Shown: positions 27,582-36,365 of the stretch, one piece after another
Layout of the letters: each line of letters opens with the position of its first letter
How positions within the stretch are numbered: the stretch's first letter is position 1
Assembly (NCBI GenBank): GCA_903960945.1
Contig: CAJCCR010000079.1
Location: 1 to 36,912, forward strand
DNA length: 36,912 nt
Direction of reading: 5' to 3'
Source of the DNA: an uncultured Planctomycetaceae bacterium
GTDB lineage: Bacteria; Planctomycetota; Planctomycetia; Gemmatales; Gemmataceae
Made by a program: the position numbers and the translations under genes
Notes under the pieces: model-generated
Seen by the model: only the letters and a program-made list of their open reading frames with translations
Database searches by the model: none
What the model was told of the DNA's origin: nothing

Positions 27582-29063
27582 TTAAGGCCCAACGCGCCAG
27601 CCGGTTTCTCCGGGCCGATCTTCCAAAGTGATGTTTAACTCGGTCAGCCTTTTACGAACCAGATCAGCCAAGGCAAAATTCTTAGCCTTCCTAGCCTCAG
27701 CCCGAATATCAATCAGGAGAGTCATCACCCCATCCATCAACTGATTATTCCCCTGAGCGGTTGCAGCTTCTTGTGGTTCAAGAAACAGTCCAAGAATCTG
27801 AGTGATTTCCCTGAAAACACTAACAGCAGCAAAGAATTCAACCTTGGCTTCGGGATTGGCCTCGGGGGTTTCAATCTTCGATTGATCTACAAAGCGATTT
27901 AAAGCATTCAGAAATTCGTGCAAGGTACCCAGCGCACCGCCCGAGTTAAAATCGTCTGAGAATGCATCTAGAAAAGCATCTCGAAGCTTGTAAATTTCAC
28001 CAAGAAAAGTTGAAAGCCCTTGTGGCGTAGGCTGGTGCTTTAACTTCCCAACAACCTGATAAAAGCTATTACCACTGATGCGTTTAACCCGATCGAAGAA
28101 CCGATAAAAGGAATCAAGAGATCTACGCAGTTCCAGTAAGCGATCTTCGCTATATTCAATAGGGCTGCGATAATGCGATGTTAAAAGCAAATACCTAAGG
28201 GTTTCGGGCTGATGCTTTTTCAACAACTCGGTAACTACGATTTCGTTACCTTCGCTCTTCGACATTTTCTTATCGCCCGTCTTCATCAACCCATTATGAA
28301 GCCAGTATCGGGCAAAGGTTTTTCCTGTGAATGATTCGGATTGCGCTAGTTCATTTTCATGATGCGGGAACTGCAAATCCAGCCCTCCCCCGTGCATATC
28401 AAATGATTCGCCCAATAATTTCATGCTCATTGCAGAGCATTCGATATGCCAGCCTGGCCTTCCAGATCCCCAAGGGCTATCCCACATTGGTTCGCCTGGC
28501 TTAGCGCCTTTCCATAGCGCAAAGTCACCGGGGTTCCTTTTTCGTTCGTTAATTTCAATCCGGGCACCCGCCTCAAGTTGTTCAGGATCCCGGTTGCAAA
28601 GTTTTCCATAATCTTCATCTTTGGAAACATCAAAATAGACATCCCCCATCGATGCGTAAGCAAATCCTTTTTCGATCAAGCCGCTGATCATCGATTGAAT
28701 TTCGCCAATATAATGAGTCGCCCTGGGAAAGTGATCAATGCCCGTAACTTGAAGTTTCTTAAGATTGGAAAGATAATCTGCAGTCACCCTTTCAGCGAGT
28801 TCTGTCACCGTAATATTCTGTTTTTTTGATTCGACGATCAGCTTGTCATCAACATCGGTGATGTTAACAACAAAGTTGACCTGATAATCAAGATAAGAAA
28901 GGTAGCGCTTGATGGTATCAAAGATGACGGGGCCAACCATATGCCCAACATGGCTTGGTTTATAAACCGTGGGGCCGCAAACATACATGCCAACCTTACC
29001 GGGCTGGAATGTTTGAAAATCTTCTTTTTGGCGTGTAAGCGTATTGTAAACTTTAATCTGCAT
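27582..29063 (-). CDS. cysS: Cysteinyl-tRNA synthetase
   Basis: 'YVCGPTVYKPSHVGHM', 'PGWHIECSAMSMKLLG', 'DLQFPHHENELAQSE', 'KKMSKSEGN'. Confidence 0.97.
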   Translation of the reverse strand: MQIKVYNTLTRQKEDFQTFQPGKVGMYVCGPTVYKPSHVGHMVGPVIFDTIKRYLSYLDYQVNFVVNITDVDDKLIVESKKQNITVTELAERVTADYLSNLKKLQVTGIDHFPRATHYIGEIQSMISGLIEKGFAYASMGDVYFDVSKDEDYGKLCNRDPEQLEAGARIEINERKRNPGDFALWKGAKPGEPMWDSPWGSGRPGWHIECSAMSMKLLGESFDMHGGGLDLQFPHHENELAQSESFTGKTFARYWLHNGLMKTGDKKMSKSEGNEIVVTELLKKHQPETLRYLLLTSHYRSPIEYSEDRLLELRRSLDSFYRFFDRVKRISGNSFYQVVGKLKHQPTPQGLSTFLGEIYKLRDAFLDAFSDDFNSGGALGTLHEFLNALNRFVDQSKIETPEANPEAKVEFFAAVSVFREITQILGLFLEPQEAATAQGNNQLMDGVMTLLIDIRAEARKAKNFALADLVRKRLTELNITLEDRPGETGWRVGP

Positions 29064-29096
29064 GCATAATCCTTTACTAAACGACACGTTCCAACT

Positions 29097-29573
29097 CTAG
29101 GAACGACCCAAAAGAACCACCGCCTGGCAACTCATTGCCTCTACCCTTCCAATAAACCCAACTTTTTCACCAGTCTTCGCCTTAACATTCACACACGAGC
29201 CATCCAAAGAAAGCAATCGGGCTAGATTATCTCTGATACGAGATTTCACCATTCCCAATTTTGGCTCCTGAGCAAAAATAATGACATCTACATTAATAAG
29301 ATGCCAGCCCAGAGTTGCAATTTGAGCCAGTGAATGTTGTAGAAAGATTGAAGAATCCACATCTTTATTGGCAGCATCGGTATCGGGGAAGGCATCGCCT
29401 ATATCCCCAAGGCCAGCAGCCCCAAGTATCGCATCGGTAAGGGCGTGCAACACAATATCGGCATCGCTATGGCCAGCTAATCCACGCGGGTATTCAACTA
29501 ATACCCCACCTAGAATTAGCTTTCTTCCTGCTTCAAGCCTGTGTGTATCGTGGCCGATTCCAACCCGATTCAT
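29097..29573 (-). CDS. ispF: 2-C-methyl-D-erythritol 2,4-cyclodiphosphate synthase
   Basis: 'RVGIGHDTHRLEAGRKLILGGV', 'GLAGHSDADIVLHALTDAILGAAGLGDIGDAFPD'. Confidence 0.97.
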   Translation of the reverse strand: MNRVGIGHDTHRLEAGRKLILGGVLVEYPRGLAGHSDADIVLHALTDAILGAAGLGDIGDAFPDTDAANKDVDSSIFLQHSLAQIATLGWHLINVDVIIFAQEPKLGMVKSRIRDNLARLLSLDGSCVNVKAKTGEKVGFIGRVEAMSCQAVVLLGRS

Positions 29574-29591
29574 CCCGGGGCTCCATCCTTG

Positions 29592-30953
29592 TTAATTGTC
29601 AAAAGGCACGCCTACGGCAAAGTTCTCAAAGCGCATCATGTTTTTGTTAAAGGTAAGGGTGATTTCACCCACGGGCCCGTTACGCTGTTTTCCGATGATC
29701 ACTTCGGTGAGGCCTTCATGCTGCCCAGGCTCAAACCTTTCAGGTCGGTGCAAAAGTATCACGGTATCTGCATCTTGCTCGATACTACCTGATTCACGCA
29801 AATCCGAAAGTCTCGGCTTATGATCTTGCCTATCTTCAGAAGAACGATTTACCTGAGCCAATGCGATAACGGGGATAGAAAGTTCGCGAGCCAAACCCTT
29901 TAACCTGCGGCTAATTTGGGCCACTTGCTCCTGCCTGGGGTCCCTACGATTTTCTGGCTCAATCAACTGTAAATAGTCGATCACCACCATTTTAAGATCA
30001 TTTCTTAATTTCAATCGCCTAGCATTTGCTGCTATTCGAAGCATACCCTGACCAGGCGAGTCATCAATAAAAATCTTGGCGTTTCTCATTACACCACTAG
30101 CTGATATCAGCCTTTCCATATCTTCAGCATTCATCAAACCTTTTCGCAATTTCTGGGCATCAACGCGCGCATGGGAACACAAAAGCCTCTCAACAATTTC
30201 CACCCGCGATTGTTCCAATGAACAAAACAGAACCGTCGATTTCTCATCTACAGCAATATTGCGAATCAAGTTCAATGCAAATGCGGTTTTCCCAACCGAT
30301 GGCCTCGCTGCGATAATTATCATTTCGCTATTCTGGAACCCTGCAGTTACCTCGTCCAAATCGGGATAACCACTGCTTATCCCGCTTATTGATGAACCAC
30401 CGCGTGTCTGACGCTGGTCAATACGATCAAAGGTTTCTTCCAGCATTTTATCCATGCCATAGACACGGCCTGTTACACCGCGTTCTGCAACATCAAGCAT
30501 TTTTCCTGTGGCTTGATGCAGCAATTCATCAGCTGGCCCAACTTGGTCATAGGCATCCCGAAGGATTTCATTACCAACATTAATGAGGGATCGCACAATC
30601 GAACGGTCACGAACAATATGAGCATAGTGCACAGCATTAGCAGCGGTGGGGGCAGCATCCCAAAGTTCAGCCAAGGCACCATAGCCTCCGACATCATCAA
30701 TTTGATTGGCTAGTTTAAGAGCTTCGGTGAGAACCACTAAATCTACTGGTTTGCCTGCCTCGTAAAGAACGATCATGGCTTTATAGATTTTTTGGTGGGC
30801 GTCAGAATAGAAGTTATCAACATTAAGAATTTGAACGACATCGCCTATGACGTCGTTACTTCTGAACATACTACCTAGAACGGATCGTTCAGAATCGAGG
30901 CTTTGGGGCAAAAGTCGCCCCGAGCCCGAACTTTCATAACTGGCAGAAGCCAT
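29592..30953 (-). CDS. dnaB: Replicative DNA helicase DnaB
   Basis: 'SVLGSMF', 'MIIIAARPSVGKTAFALNLI', 'LKMVVIDYLQLI', 'SRRLKGLARELSIPVIALAQVNRSSEDR', 'LSDLRESGSIEQDADTVILLHR'. Confidence 0.98.
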   Translation of the reverse strand: MASASYESSGSGRLLPQSLDSERSVLGSMFRSNDVIGDVVQILNVDNFYSDAHQKIYKAMIVLYEAGKPVDLVVLTEALKLANQIDDVGGYGALAELWDAAPTAANAVHYAHIVRDRSIVRSLINVGNEILRDAYDQVGPADELLHQATGKMLDVAERGVTGRVYGMDKMLEETFDRIDQRQTRGGSSISGISSGYPDLDEVTAGFQNSEMIIIAARPSVGKTAFALNLIRNIAVDEKSTVLFCSLEQSRVEIVERLLCSHARVDAQKLRKGLMNAEDMERLISASGVMRNAKIFIDDSPGQGMLRIAANARRLKLRNDLKMVVIDYLQLIEPENRRDPRQEQVAQISRRLKGLARELSIPVIALAQVNRSSEDRQDHKPRLSDLRESGSIEQDADTVILLHRPERFEPGQHEGLTEVIIGKQRNGPVGEITLTFNKNMMRFENFAVGVPFDN

Positions 30954-31020
30954 GGGAATCCTCCCGGCAAGTGACTTCCCGGGAAGATATGCGCCCCGGT
31001 TAAATGAGGCCTAATCTAAA

Positions 31021-31536
31021 TTACTTTCCGGGAATTACAGCAACAGTAAGTTCTGTTTCGATATCGTAACCAAGATTCAGCTTAACAGCATAAATGCCAG
31101 TTTCCTTGATGGCACCTTCGAGACGAATCATCTCTTCTTCGATCATAAGATTCTTCGCTTTGAGAGCCTTCAAAATTTCTGCTGCACCAACAGAACCGTA
31201 AAGATGACCTTCTTCATTGACTCGTGATTCAATATTCACACCACCAAGGCGAACAATTTGTTCAGCCATGGCTTTAAGATCGGCGTGACGGGCATCGCGA
31301 GCTTGTTGAAGCTTAACTTTGAATCGATCAAGGAGTCGCAAGTTATGTTGGGAAGGCGCAGTTGCAAGGCCTCTTGGCAAAAGGAAATTTCTGCCATAAC
31401 CAAGGCGAACTTCGACGACTTCGCCTTGTTTGCCAACATGAAGTACATCCTGAGTAAGAACCAGCAGCATGCCGCCGGATTTACCTTTGATGACCTGAGC
31501 TCTTTTCCGTTTGTTCTGTTCCAAAATCTTATTCAC
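31021..31536 (-). CDS. rplI: 50S ribosomal protein L9 with a basic N-terminal extension
   Basis: 'LLVLTQDVLHVGKQGEVVEVRLGYGRNFLLPRGLA' L9 signature. The canonical-like start would be M at 31470; the ORF adds 22 basic residues. Confidence 0.95.
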   Translation of the reverse strand: MNKILEQNKRKRAQVIKGKSGGMLLVLTQDVLHVGKQGEVVEVRLGYGRNFLLPRGLATAPSQHNLRLLDRFKVKLQQARDARHADLKAMAEQIVRLGGVNIESRVNEEGHLYGSVGAAEILKALKAKNLMIEEEMIRLEGAIKETGIYAVKLNLGYDIETELTVAVIPGK

Positions 31537-31560
31537 TTTTAAACTCCCTTAGCCCTTCGA

Positions 31561-32058
31561 TTAGAAGGGAAGTTCTTCATCTTCACGAGGAGCAGGGCGA
31601 TTGCCGCCTTCTTCTGCAAAATCCTCAGCACCAAAATCATAAGCGTCACCGCCAGAGGATGCGCCACCTTTGCGGGGTGCGCCTTTGGACTGTCCGCCAC
31701 CATCTTCTGAATTACCTCGGCCATCGAGCATTTGCAAACTATCGACTACAATTTTAAGAGCTTGCCTTTTCTCGCCAGCCTGAGAAGTCCACTGTTCTAA
31801 GATTATATGACCTTCAAGGTAGCATTGCTTGCCTTTGGTCATCATTTGTTCAACACGGTCAGCAAGTTTACCGTAATCCCCACGATTAAAAGCCTGACAA
31901 TCAAGAAAAACCGGCTCATCAACCCACTCGCCGCCTTTTTTGGTCCGATTATTAACCGCAAAACCAAACTTGGCAACTTTTCCACCATTACTAAAGGTTC
32001 GAATCTCAGGATCCCTAGTCAATCGGCCAATAAGCATTACTTTGTTGAGGTTCGCCAT
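31561..32058 (-). CDS. ssb: Single-stranded DNA-binding protein
   Basis: 'NKVMLIGRLTRDPEIRTFSNGGKVAKFGFAVN', acidic tail 'EDEELPF'. Confidence 0.96.
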   Translation of the reverse strand: MANLNKVMLIGRLTRDPEIRTFSNGGKVAKFGFAVNNRTKKGGEWVDEPVFLDCQAFNRGDYGKLADRVEQMMTKGKQCYLEGHIILEQWTSQAGEKRQALKIVVDSLQMLDGRGNSEDGGGQSKGAPRKGGASSGGDAYDFGAEDFAEEGGNRPAPREDEELPF

Positions 32059-32177
32059 GGTGTCACTGCTCCTGTGAAATTAACGGTACTTTTTGCCAAC
32101 TGAAAGCTTGTCACAAGTTAAAATAGAAATCTGAAAAATCAAGCCTAGCAGCAACAAAGGTACGCTGAAAATACTCG

Positions 32178-32669
32178 TTAATCCTTGCTATCATAGCGAC
32201 GACCACCGCCACCACCGCCACCACGACGGGAACCACGATCATCTTCTTGGAAATAATCTTCGCCCGTAGGATCTTGCTGAACCGTCTGCAATGCAACAGG
32301 CCTGTCTTCACGAGCCAAAGAAAGCATTACATCAGTAAGTTTAGGATCAATTTTGAGGAAAAGAAAACGAAGGACGTTTTCATTAAGGAGGCAGTCATGT
32401 TCAACAGCCGCCAAATTTGGCCCTTCAATTTTGATATAAATCAAGTAATAAAGAGCCTTCTTTTGGCCCTTCACGGTATACGCCAATTTACGATCATCCC
32501 ATGGGCGGGAGATTAAAATTTCAGCCTTGTGCTTTTCAAGGATAGCATGAACCTGATTGGATAACTCGGTGGTATTTCCTGCGACCTTATTGGTGTCGAG
32601 CAAAAACATGCATTCATAAACATTCACGTTCGCAGTAGTCACACTCGCAGTATTCACATTCGCAGTCAT
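32178..32669 (-). CDS. rpsF: 30S ribosomal protein S6 with N- and C-terminal extensions
   Basis: 'YECMFLLDTNKVAG', 'RKLAYTVKGQKKALYYLIYIKIEGPNLAAVEHDCLLNENVLRFLFLKID'; upstream of ssb and rplI. Confidence 0.94.
   Translation of the reverse strand: MTANVNTASVTTANVNVYECMFLLDTNKVAGNTTELSNQVHAILEKHKAEILISRPWDDRKLAYTVKGQKKALYYLIYIKIEGPNLAAVEHDCLLNENVLRFLFLKIDPKLTDVMLSLAREDRPVALQTVQQDPTGEDYFQEDDRGSRRGGGGGGGRRYDSKD
32622..32666 (-). repeat. Three imperfect 15-nt tandem repeats at the 5' end of rpsF
   Basis: Minus-strand units actgcgaatgtgaat / actgcgagtgtgact / actgcgaacgtgaat directly after the ATG, encoding TANVN-TASVT-TANVN. Confidence 0.93.
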
Positions 32670-32711
32670 GATTTACACCCTATCCTTGATAATAAAACTA
32701 CAAAAATATTG

Positions 32712-33278
32712 TTACTTTACCGGGCCATTGAATCGATTCATGCAAACATGAATCCCATCCTTAACCCAGCTCCAAACCGCATCTACCGCATCATCAACCA
32801 TCATTTTCGCTTCAGTCATCTCGTGAGGCCTGAATTTACCCAACACATATCCTGATAAATTCGCTTCACTCGGACCGCCAACACCAAGTCTAACTCTGGG
32901 ATAATTTGTGCTCCCCAGTTTATTTTGTATGTCTCGGAGGCCGTTATGCCCACCGTGACCACCTTCCGCCCGAATCCGAATTTTGCCCAAAGGCAAATTC
33001 ACATCGTCGCAAAGCACTATCAAATCCGCAAACTCAACCCGATAAAAACCCAGTATCTCTGAAACGCACGACCCACTAAGATTCATGAATGTCATGGGCT
33101 TTACAAGTAAAATCTTTTGGTCGCCCTTAACTACCTGACAAACTGCACCATGAAACTTTAACGCGTACTTACCATCCCCATCCGTCTTCGCTATTTTGTC
33201 AAGTACATCAAACCCTATGTTATGGCGGGTACCATCATAATCAACACCAGGGTTTCCCAAACCCACAACCACCTTCAT
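32712..33278 (-). CDS. pth: Peptidyl-tRNA hydrolase
   Basis: 'VVGLGNPGVDYDGTRHNIGFDVLD', 'LVKPMTFMNLSGSCV', 'GGHGGHNGLRDI'. Confidence 0.97.
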   Translation of the reverse strand: MKVVVGLGNPGVDYDGTRHNIGFDVLDKIAKTDGDGKYALKFHGAVCQVVKGDQKILLVKPMTFMNLSGSCVSEILGFYRVEFADLIVLCDDVNLPLGKIRIRAEGGHGGHNGLRDIQNKLGSTNYPRVRLGVGGPSEANLSGYVLGKFRPHEMTEAKMMVDDAVDAVWSWVKDGIHVCMNRFNGPVK

Positions 33279-33314
33279 GCGTCTGCCCTTTTGTTAAATC
33301 CAAAAGGCTACTAA

Positions 33315-33959
33315 TTATTCTTCGTCATCAGCTACTGGCTTGGGCTTCTTAATAACCTCAGGTTCGGTAGCAGCGGCGCCAAGTTCTGGAGGCATCGTAG
33401 ATGCTACTTCAGCTTTAGCCGATACGATATGAACAACAACTGCATCTTCATCTGCAAGGAATTTAACACCTTCAGGAGCAACCAGTTGTTTAACATGAAT
33501 TACACCACCTACTTGCAATTCGCTAACATTAACGCGAATCACATCAGGAATATTGATAACCAAGCACTCAATGTGAATGGAATGCATAGGCATATCAAGA
33601 ACACCACCAGCCAACAGGCCGGGTGCAGTGCCCTTCAATTCAAGAGAAACGGTGATATGGATTTTCTCATCAGCGCTAACGCGAGAAAAATCGACATGAA
33701 TCACATCATTTCCAAGATAATCCCATTGCACATCGCGGATAAGCGCCTTTTCAATCTTGCCATCAGTTTCAAGATCAACAAGGCGAACGCCATGCTTTAC
33801 GATCTTCATAAGTTCATCATGGCTAGCAGAAAGGCTTACAGCGCTTTCTTTATGGCCATAGATAACACAAGGCACCATGCCTGTTTTTCTAAGCTTTTTA
33901 GAAGCTTTTGATCCGTGTTCTGTGCGACTTGATGCTTTAACTTTTACAACTTGAACCAT
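33315..33959 (-). CDS. rplY: 50S ribosomal protein L25 / general stress protein Ctc
   Basis: 'GSKASKKLRKTGMVPCVIYGHKES', 'DVQWDYLGNDVIHVDFSRV' plus C-terminal TL5-type domain; upstream of pth. Confidence 0.95.
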   Translation of the reverse strand: MVQVVKVKASSRTEHGSKASKKLRKTGMVPCVIYGHKESAVSLSASHDELMKIVKHGVRLVDLETDGKIEKALIRDVQWDYLGNDVIHVDFSRVSADEKIHITVSLELKGTAPGLLAGGVLDMPMHSIHIECLVINIPDVIRVNVSELQVGGVIHVKQLVAPEGVKFLADEDAVVVHIVSAKAEVASTMPPELGAAATEPEVIKKPKPVADDEE

Positions 33960-34102
33960 GACATTTATACCTGAAAAAAAAATAAAGGAACCAACCCCTA
34001 CTGGGAAGTTCTCTTGAGTGTCTCAATGCAGATAAGATATTATCGTAAACAGAGGGGCAAGGAGCAATAGGCTGAAGAAAAAAACCTCAATTTAAGAAGA
34101 AT

Positions 34103-35044
34103 TTATGCAGCTTTTTTGAGGCTTCTTGATCGATCTTGATTGGGTAATACTAGCACGCCAGCAAGTCTGCTGCCTGAATCTTCAATTCTTCCAAGTATTT
34201 CTTCGACGGTTGCAGAACCTGATTTGCTTGCTGGTACTAAAAGACAAATTCCATCACATTCTCGGGCCAAACCCAGTGAACCTGACTCTTCTGACCAGAT
34301 ACCACCATCAATAAGAATAAGACGGTGCTGTTTTCTTAAGGTTCGAACCAAGCCCCTAGGTGAACGGGCGATCAGTCGTGGGCCATTTTTAGCTCCACCA
34401 TTGCGGCTTCCTGCAGTCACCACTTTTAATCCGGGAATATTTGTATCTTGCAAGCAATCTTCAAGTTCAGCTTTACCCGATACCACATCTTGCCAACCTG
34501 GAGATTCCTGTAAGCCTAGCCAACGCTGCAAATTTCCAGAATTCTCTTTAGCTTCCACCAACACCACTTCGCCCAACAATGCGGCTTCTTTTGCCAATTT
34601 AAGCACCGCATCCGCAATTTGCACTGCAGGAGGGGTTACAAATAACAAGGTTCCTTCTTGCTTGGTTGGAAATTCCGCAATCAAGCTTTTCATCAAATCT
34701 GCGTAACAACCACCTTCATCTTCTGAAACTTGAGTATTAACTGCGGGCAAGATCGCAGAAATAGCGGGCGCTATCTCTGGTTCGATCGTACTTAAATTTA
34801 ATTTGGGGCCTTCTAGTACAGGAGCAATTACCACAACATCGGGCGAACCAACGAGATAACCTTTGGGGCCAACCTCAATAAACGAAAAGCCATTGTTGGA
34901 ATTATTATCTTGGGACTGCTCTACTGCGGATTCCTGAATGGGCGCAGTTTCCTGCATTGGGATAGGTGCTACTTCAACTTTTTTGGTTTTGCGACCAGTT
35001 TTGGGTTTTGCCCCCGAACCTAGCGCATCGAACATTCTTGCCAT
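34103..35044 (-). CDS. ParA/CpsD (BY-kinase)-like protein with apparently degenerate P-loop
   Basis: 'GTLLFVTPPAVQIADAVLKLAKEAALLGEVVLVEAKENSGNLQRWLGLQESPGWQDVVSG' and 'RLILIDGG' follow the CpsD-type layout; adjacent to an ExeA-like ATPase. Confidence 0.75.
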   Translation of the reverse strand: MARMFDALGSGAKPKTGRKTKKVEVAPIPMQETAPIQESAVEQSQDNNSNNGFSFIEVGPKGYLVGSPDVVVIAPVLEGPKLNLSTIEPEIAPAISAILPAVNTQVSEDEGGCYADLMKSLIAEFPTKQEGTLLFVTPPAVQIADAVLKLAKEAALLGEVVLVEAKENSGNLQRWLGLQESPGWQDVVSGKAELEDCLQDTNIPGLKVVTAGSRNGGAKNGPRLIARSPRGLVRTLRKQHRLILIDGGIWSEESGSLGLARECDGICLLVPASKSGSATVEEILGRIEDSGSRLAGVLVLPNQDRSRSLKKAA

Positions 35045-35061
35045 CCTTGAAAAACCTCCGT

Positions 35062-35098
35062 TTAGGCAATGCAGCCTAATCCTAGGCAGTCCTGCCTA
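35062..35098. repeat. Two tandem short palindromes (TTAGGC-N6-GCCTAA and TAGGCAG-TC-CTGCCTA)
   Basis: 35062-35079 and 35083-35098 are adjacent inverted repeats sharing the TAGGC core; the second overlaps the stop codon of the 35082-36002 gene. Confidence 0.7.
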
Positions 35099-36002
35099 AT
35101 TCGCCATGATTTAATAATCGGACTTCTGGGCCCTGCACTCGATCAATGTTTTGTAAAAGATCAAATTCTTTGTTTTCTCGAAATTGAAGCCAAGGGCGTT
35201 TGAGCAATTCGATAGCAGCCTGCACATGCTCTAGATCCAGCCTATTCTTCCCTGCCTGGGTTACTTGCTGGTGTGAGATTTCGCCCACTTGATTTAAAAT
35301 GCGCGGGATACCACAGCTAAAAGAAACCAGCTTTTCAAGAGCGCTTTCGGTAAAATAACTCGGCGACTTTTGCGCAAATCTGGCATGATGGATTAAATAA
35401 TCAGCGGCTTCATATTTGCCCAAAGGTTCAAGAGAAGGGCAAACCGTAATGCGTTGTTTAAAAGATTCGAAGTAAGGTTTTTTGAGAGTTTCAAGGATAT
35501 CAGGCTGGGCCAAAAGAACCACTTGGGCTGCCCTGCCCGCTCCCGTTTCAAGGTTTCCAATCATTCGATATTCTTCGAGCAATTCTGGGTGTAAAAGGTG
35601 CGCTTCATCCTGAATGATTAACGCTGGGCCATTCTCTGCAAAAGATTCATAGAGTTTTTCGGTGAGATCCATGCGCAACTCTTGTGCAGTTTGTTTAGAG
35701 CTGGTAAACCCAAGATCGAAAAGAATGCCCTGCAGCAAACCAAGAGTGTTATCAAATCTGGCATGCGGAAGAAAAGCCACTGCTTTAGGGTTTTCAAGCC
35801 TTTGAAGTAATACCTGAGCTAATAATGTTTTGCCCAATCCGGGCTGCCCAATCAAGAGAGCAAAAGGTTCGCCAAATTCCAACGCTTTAACAAGCCCCGC
35901 CAACGCTACCTCGTGACCCGTTGATGGGTAATAATACGAAGCATTTGGGGTGGTGGGGAAAAATCTGCCTGAGGTATCGTTATTCAGGCCAACCATAAAC
36001 AA
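35082..36002 (-). CDS. ExeA/GspA-like AAA ATPase
   Basis: 'HEVALAGLVKALEFGEPFALLIGQPGLGKTLLAQVLLQRL', 'ALIIQDEAHLLHPELLEEYRMIGNLE', 'CGIPRILNQVGEISHQQV'. Confidence 0.92.
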   Translation of the reverse strand: MFMVGLNNDTSGRFFPTTPNASYYYPSTGHEVALAGLVKALEFGEPFALLIGQPGLGKTLLAQVLLQRLENPKAVAFLPHARFDNTLGLLQGILFDLGFTSSKQTAQELRMDLTEKLYESFAENGPALIIQDEAHLLHPELLEEYRMIGNLETGAGRAAQVVLLAQPDILETLKKPYFESFKQRITVCPSLEPLGKYEAADYLIHHARFAQKSPSYFTESALEKLVSFSCGIPRILNQVGEISHQQVTQAGKNRLDLEHVQAAIELLKRPWLQFRENKEFDLLQNIDRVQGPEVRLLNHGELGRTA

Positions 36003-36239
36003 TATCTCTCCTTAGTTTCATGATTCCATTCACGAAACCAAAGGAAGTATCGGCACAATATGCCACTAACTTAAGGTGTTAGGAATTACCCAGTTGAACC
36101 AGATTGGTACTTTTGCGAAGGAAACTTAGGCTCTGAGCTTGCCAAAGGGTTACAAAGCGTCGGCCCATTCTTGTTATATATTTCTCAAAATAGGGGCTAT
36201 GGGGTAAATACCTTATGTTTTTCATTGACATTGGTTTTT

Positions 36240-36283
36240 CACCAGATAAATTAACGAAGTATAACTTTCGATTTCATCTGGTG
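36240..36283. other. Long imperfect inverted repeat / hairpin in the divergent intergenic region
   Basis: caccagat-aaat-taa-cgaa-[gtataact]-ttcg-attt-c-atctggtg: 8 bp outer, 4 bp middle and 4 bp inner pairing. Confidence 0.8.
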
Positions 36284-36365
36284 CTTACTTTGTACCGAAA
36301 ATGCTCTTGATTCCTAATTTTTACTTCGATTCAGTTAATCTGCTTTAGTTTAAAGGACCCCTCCG

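Noticed and set aside
33429-33911. 160-aa plus-strand ORF antisense to rplY
   Set aside because: Contained within rplY, which is clearly identified.
34140-34706. 188-aa plus-strand ORF antisense to the CpsD/ParA-like gene
   Set aside because: Ser/Pro-rich shadow translation; the minus-strand frame has coherent family-like structure and operon context.
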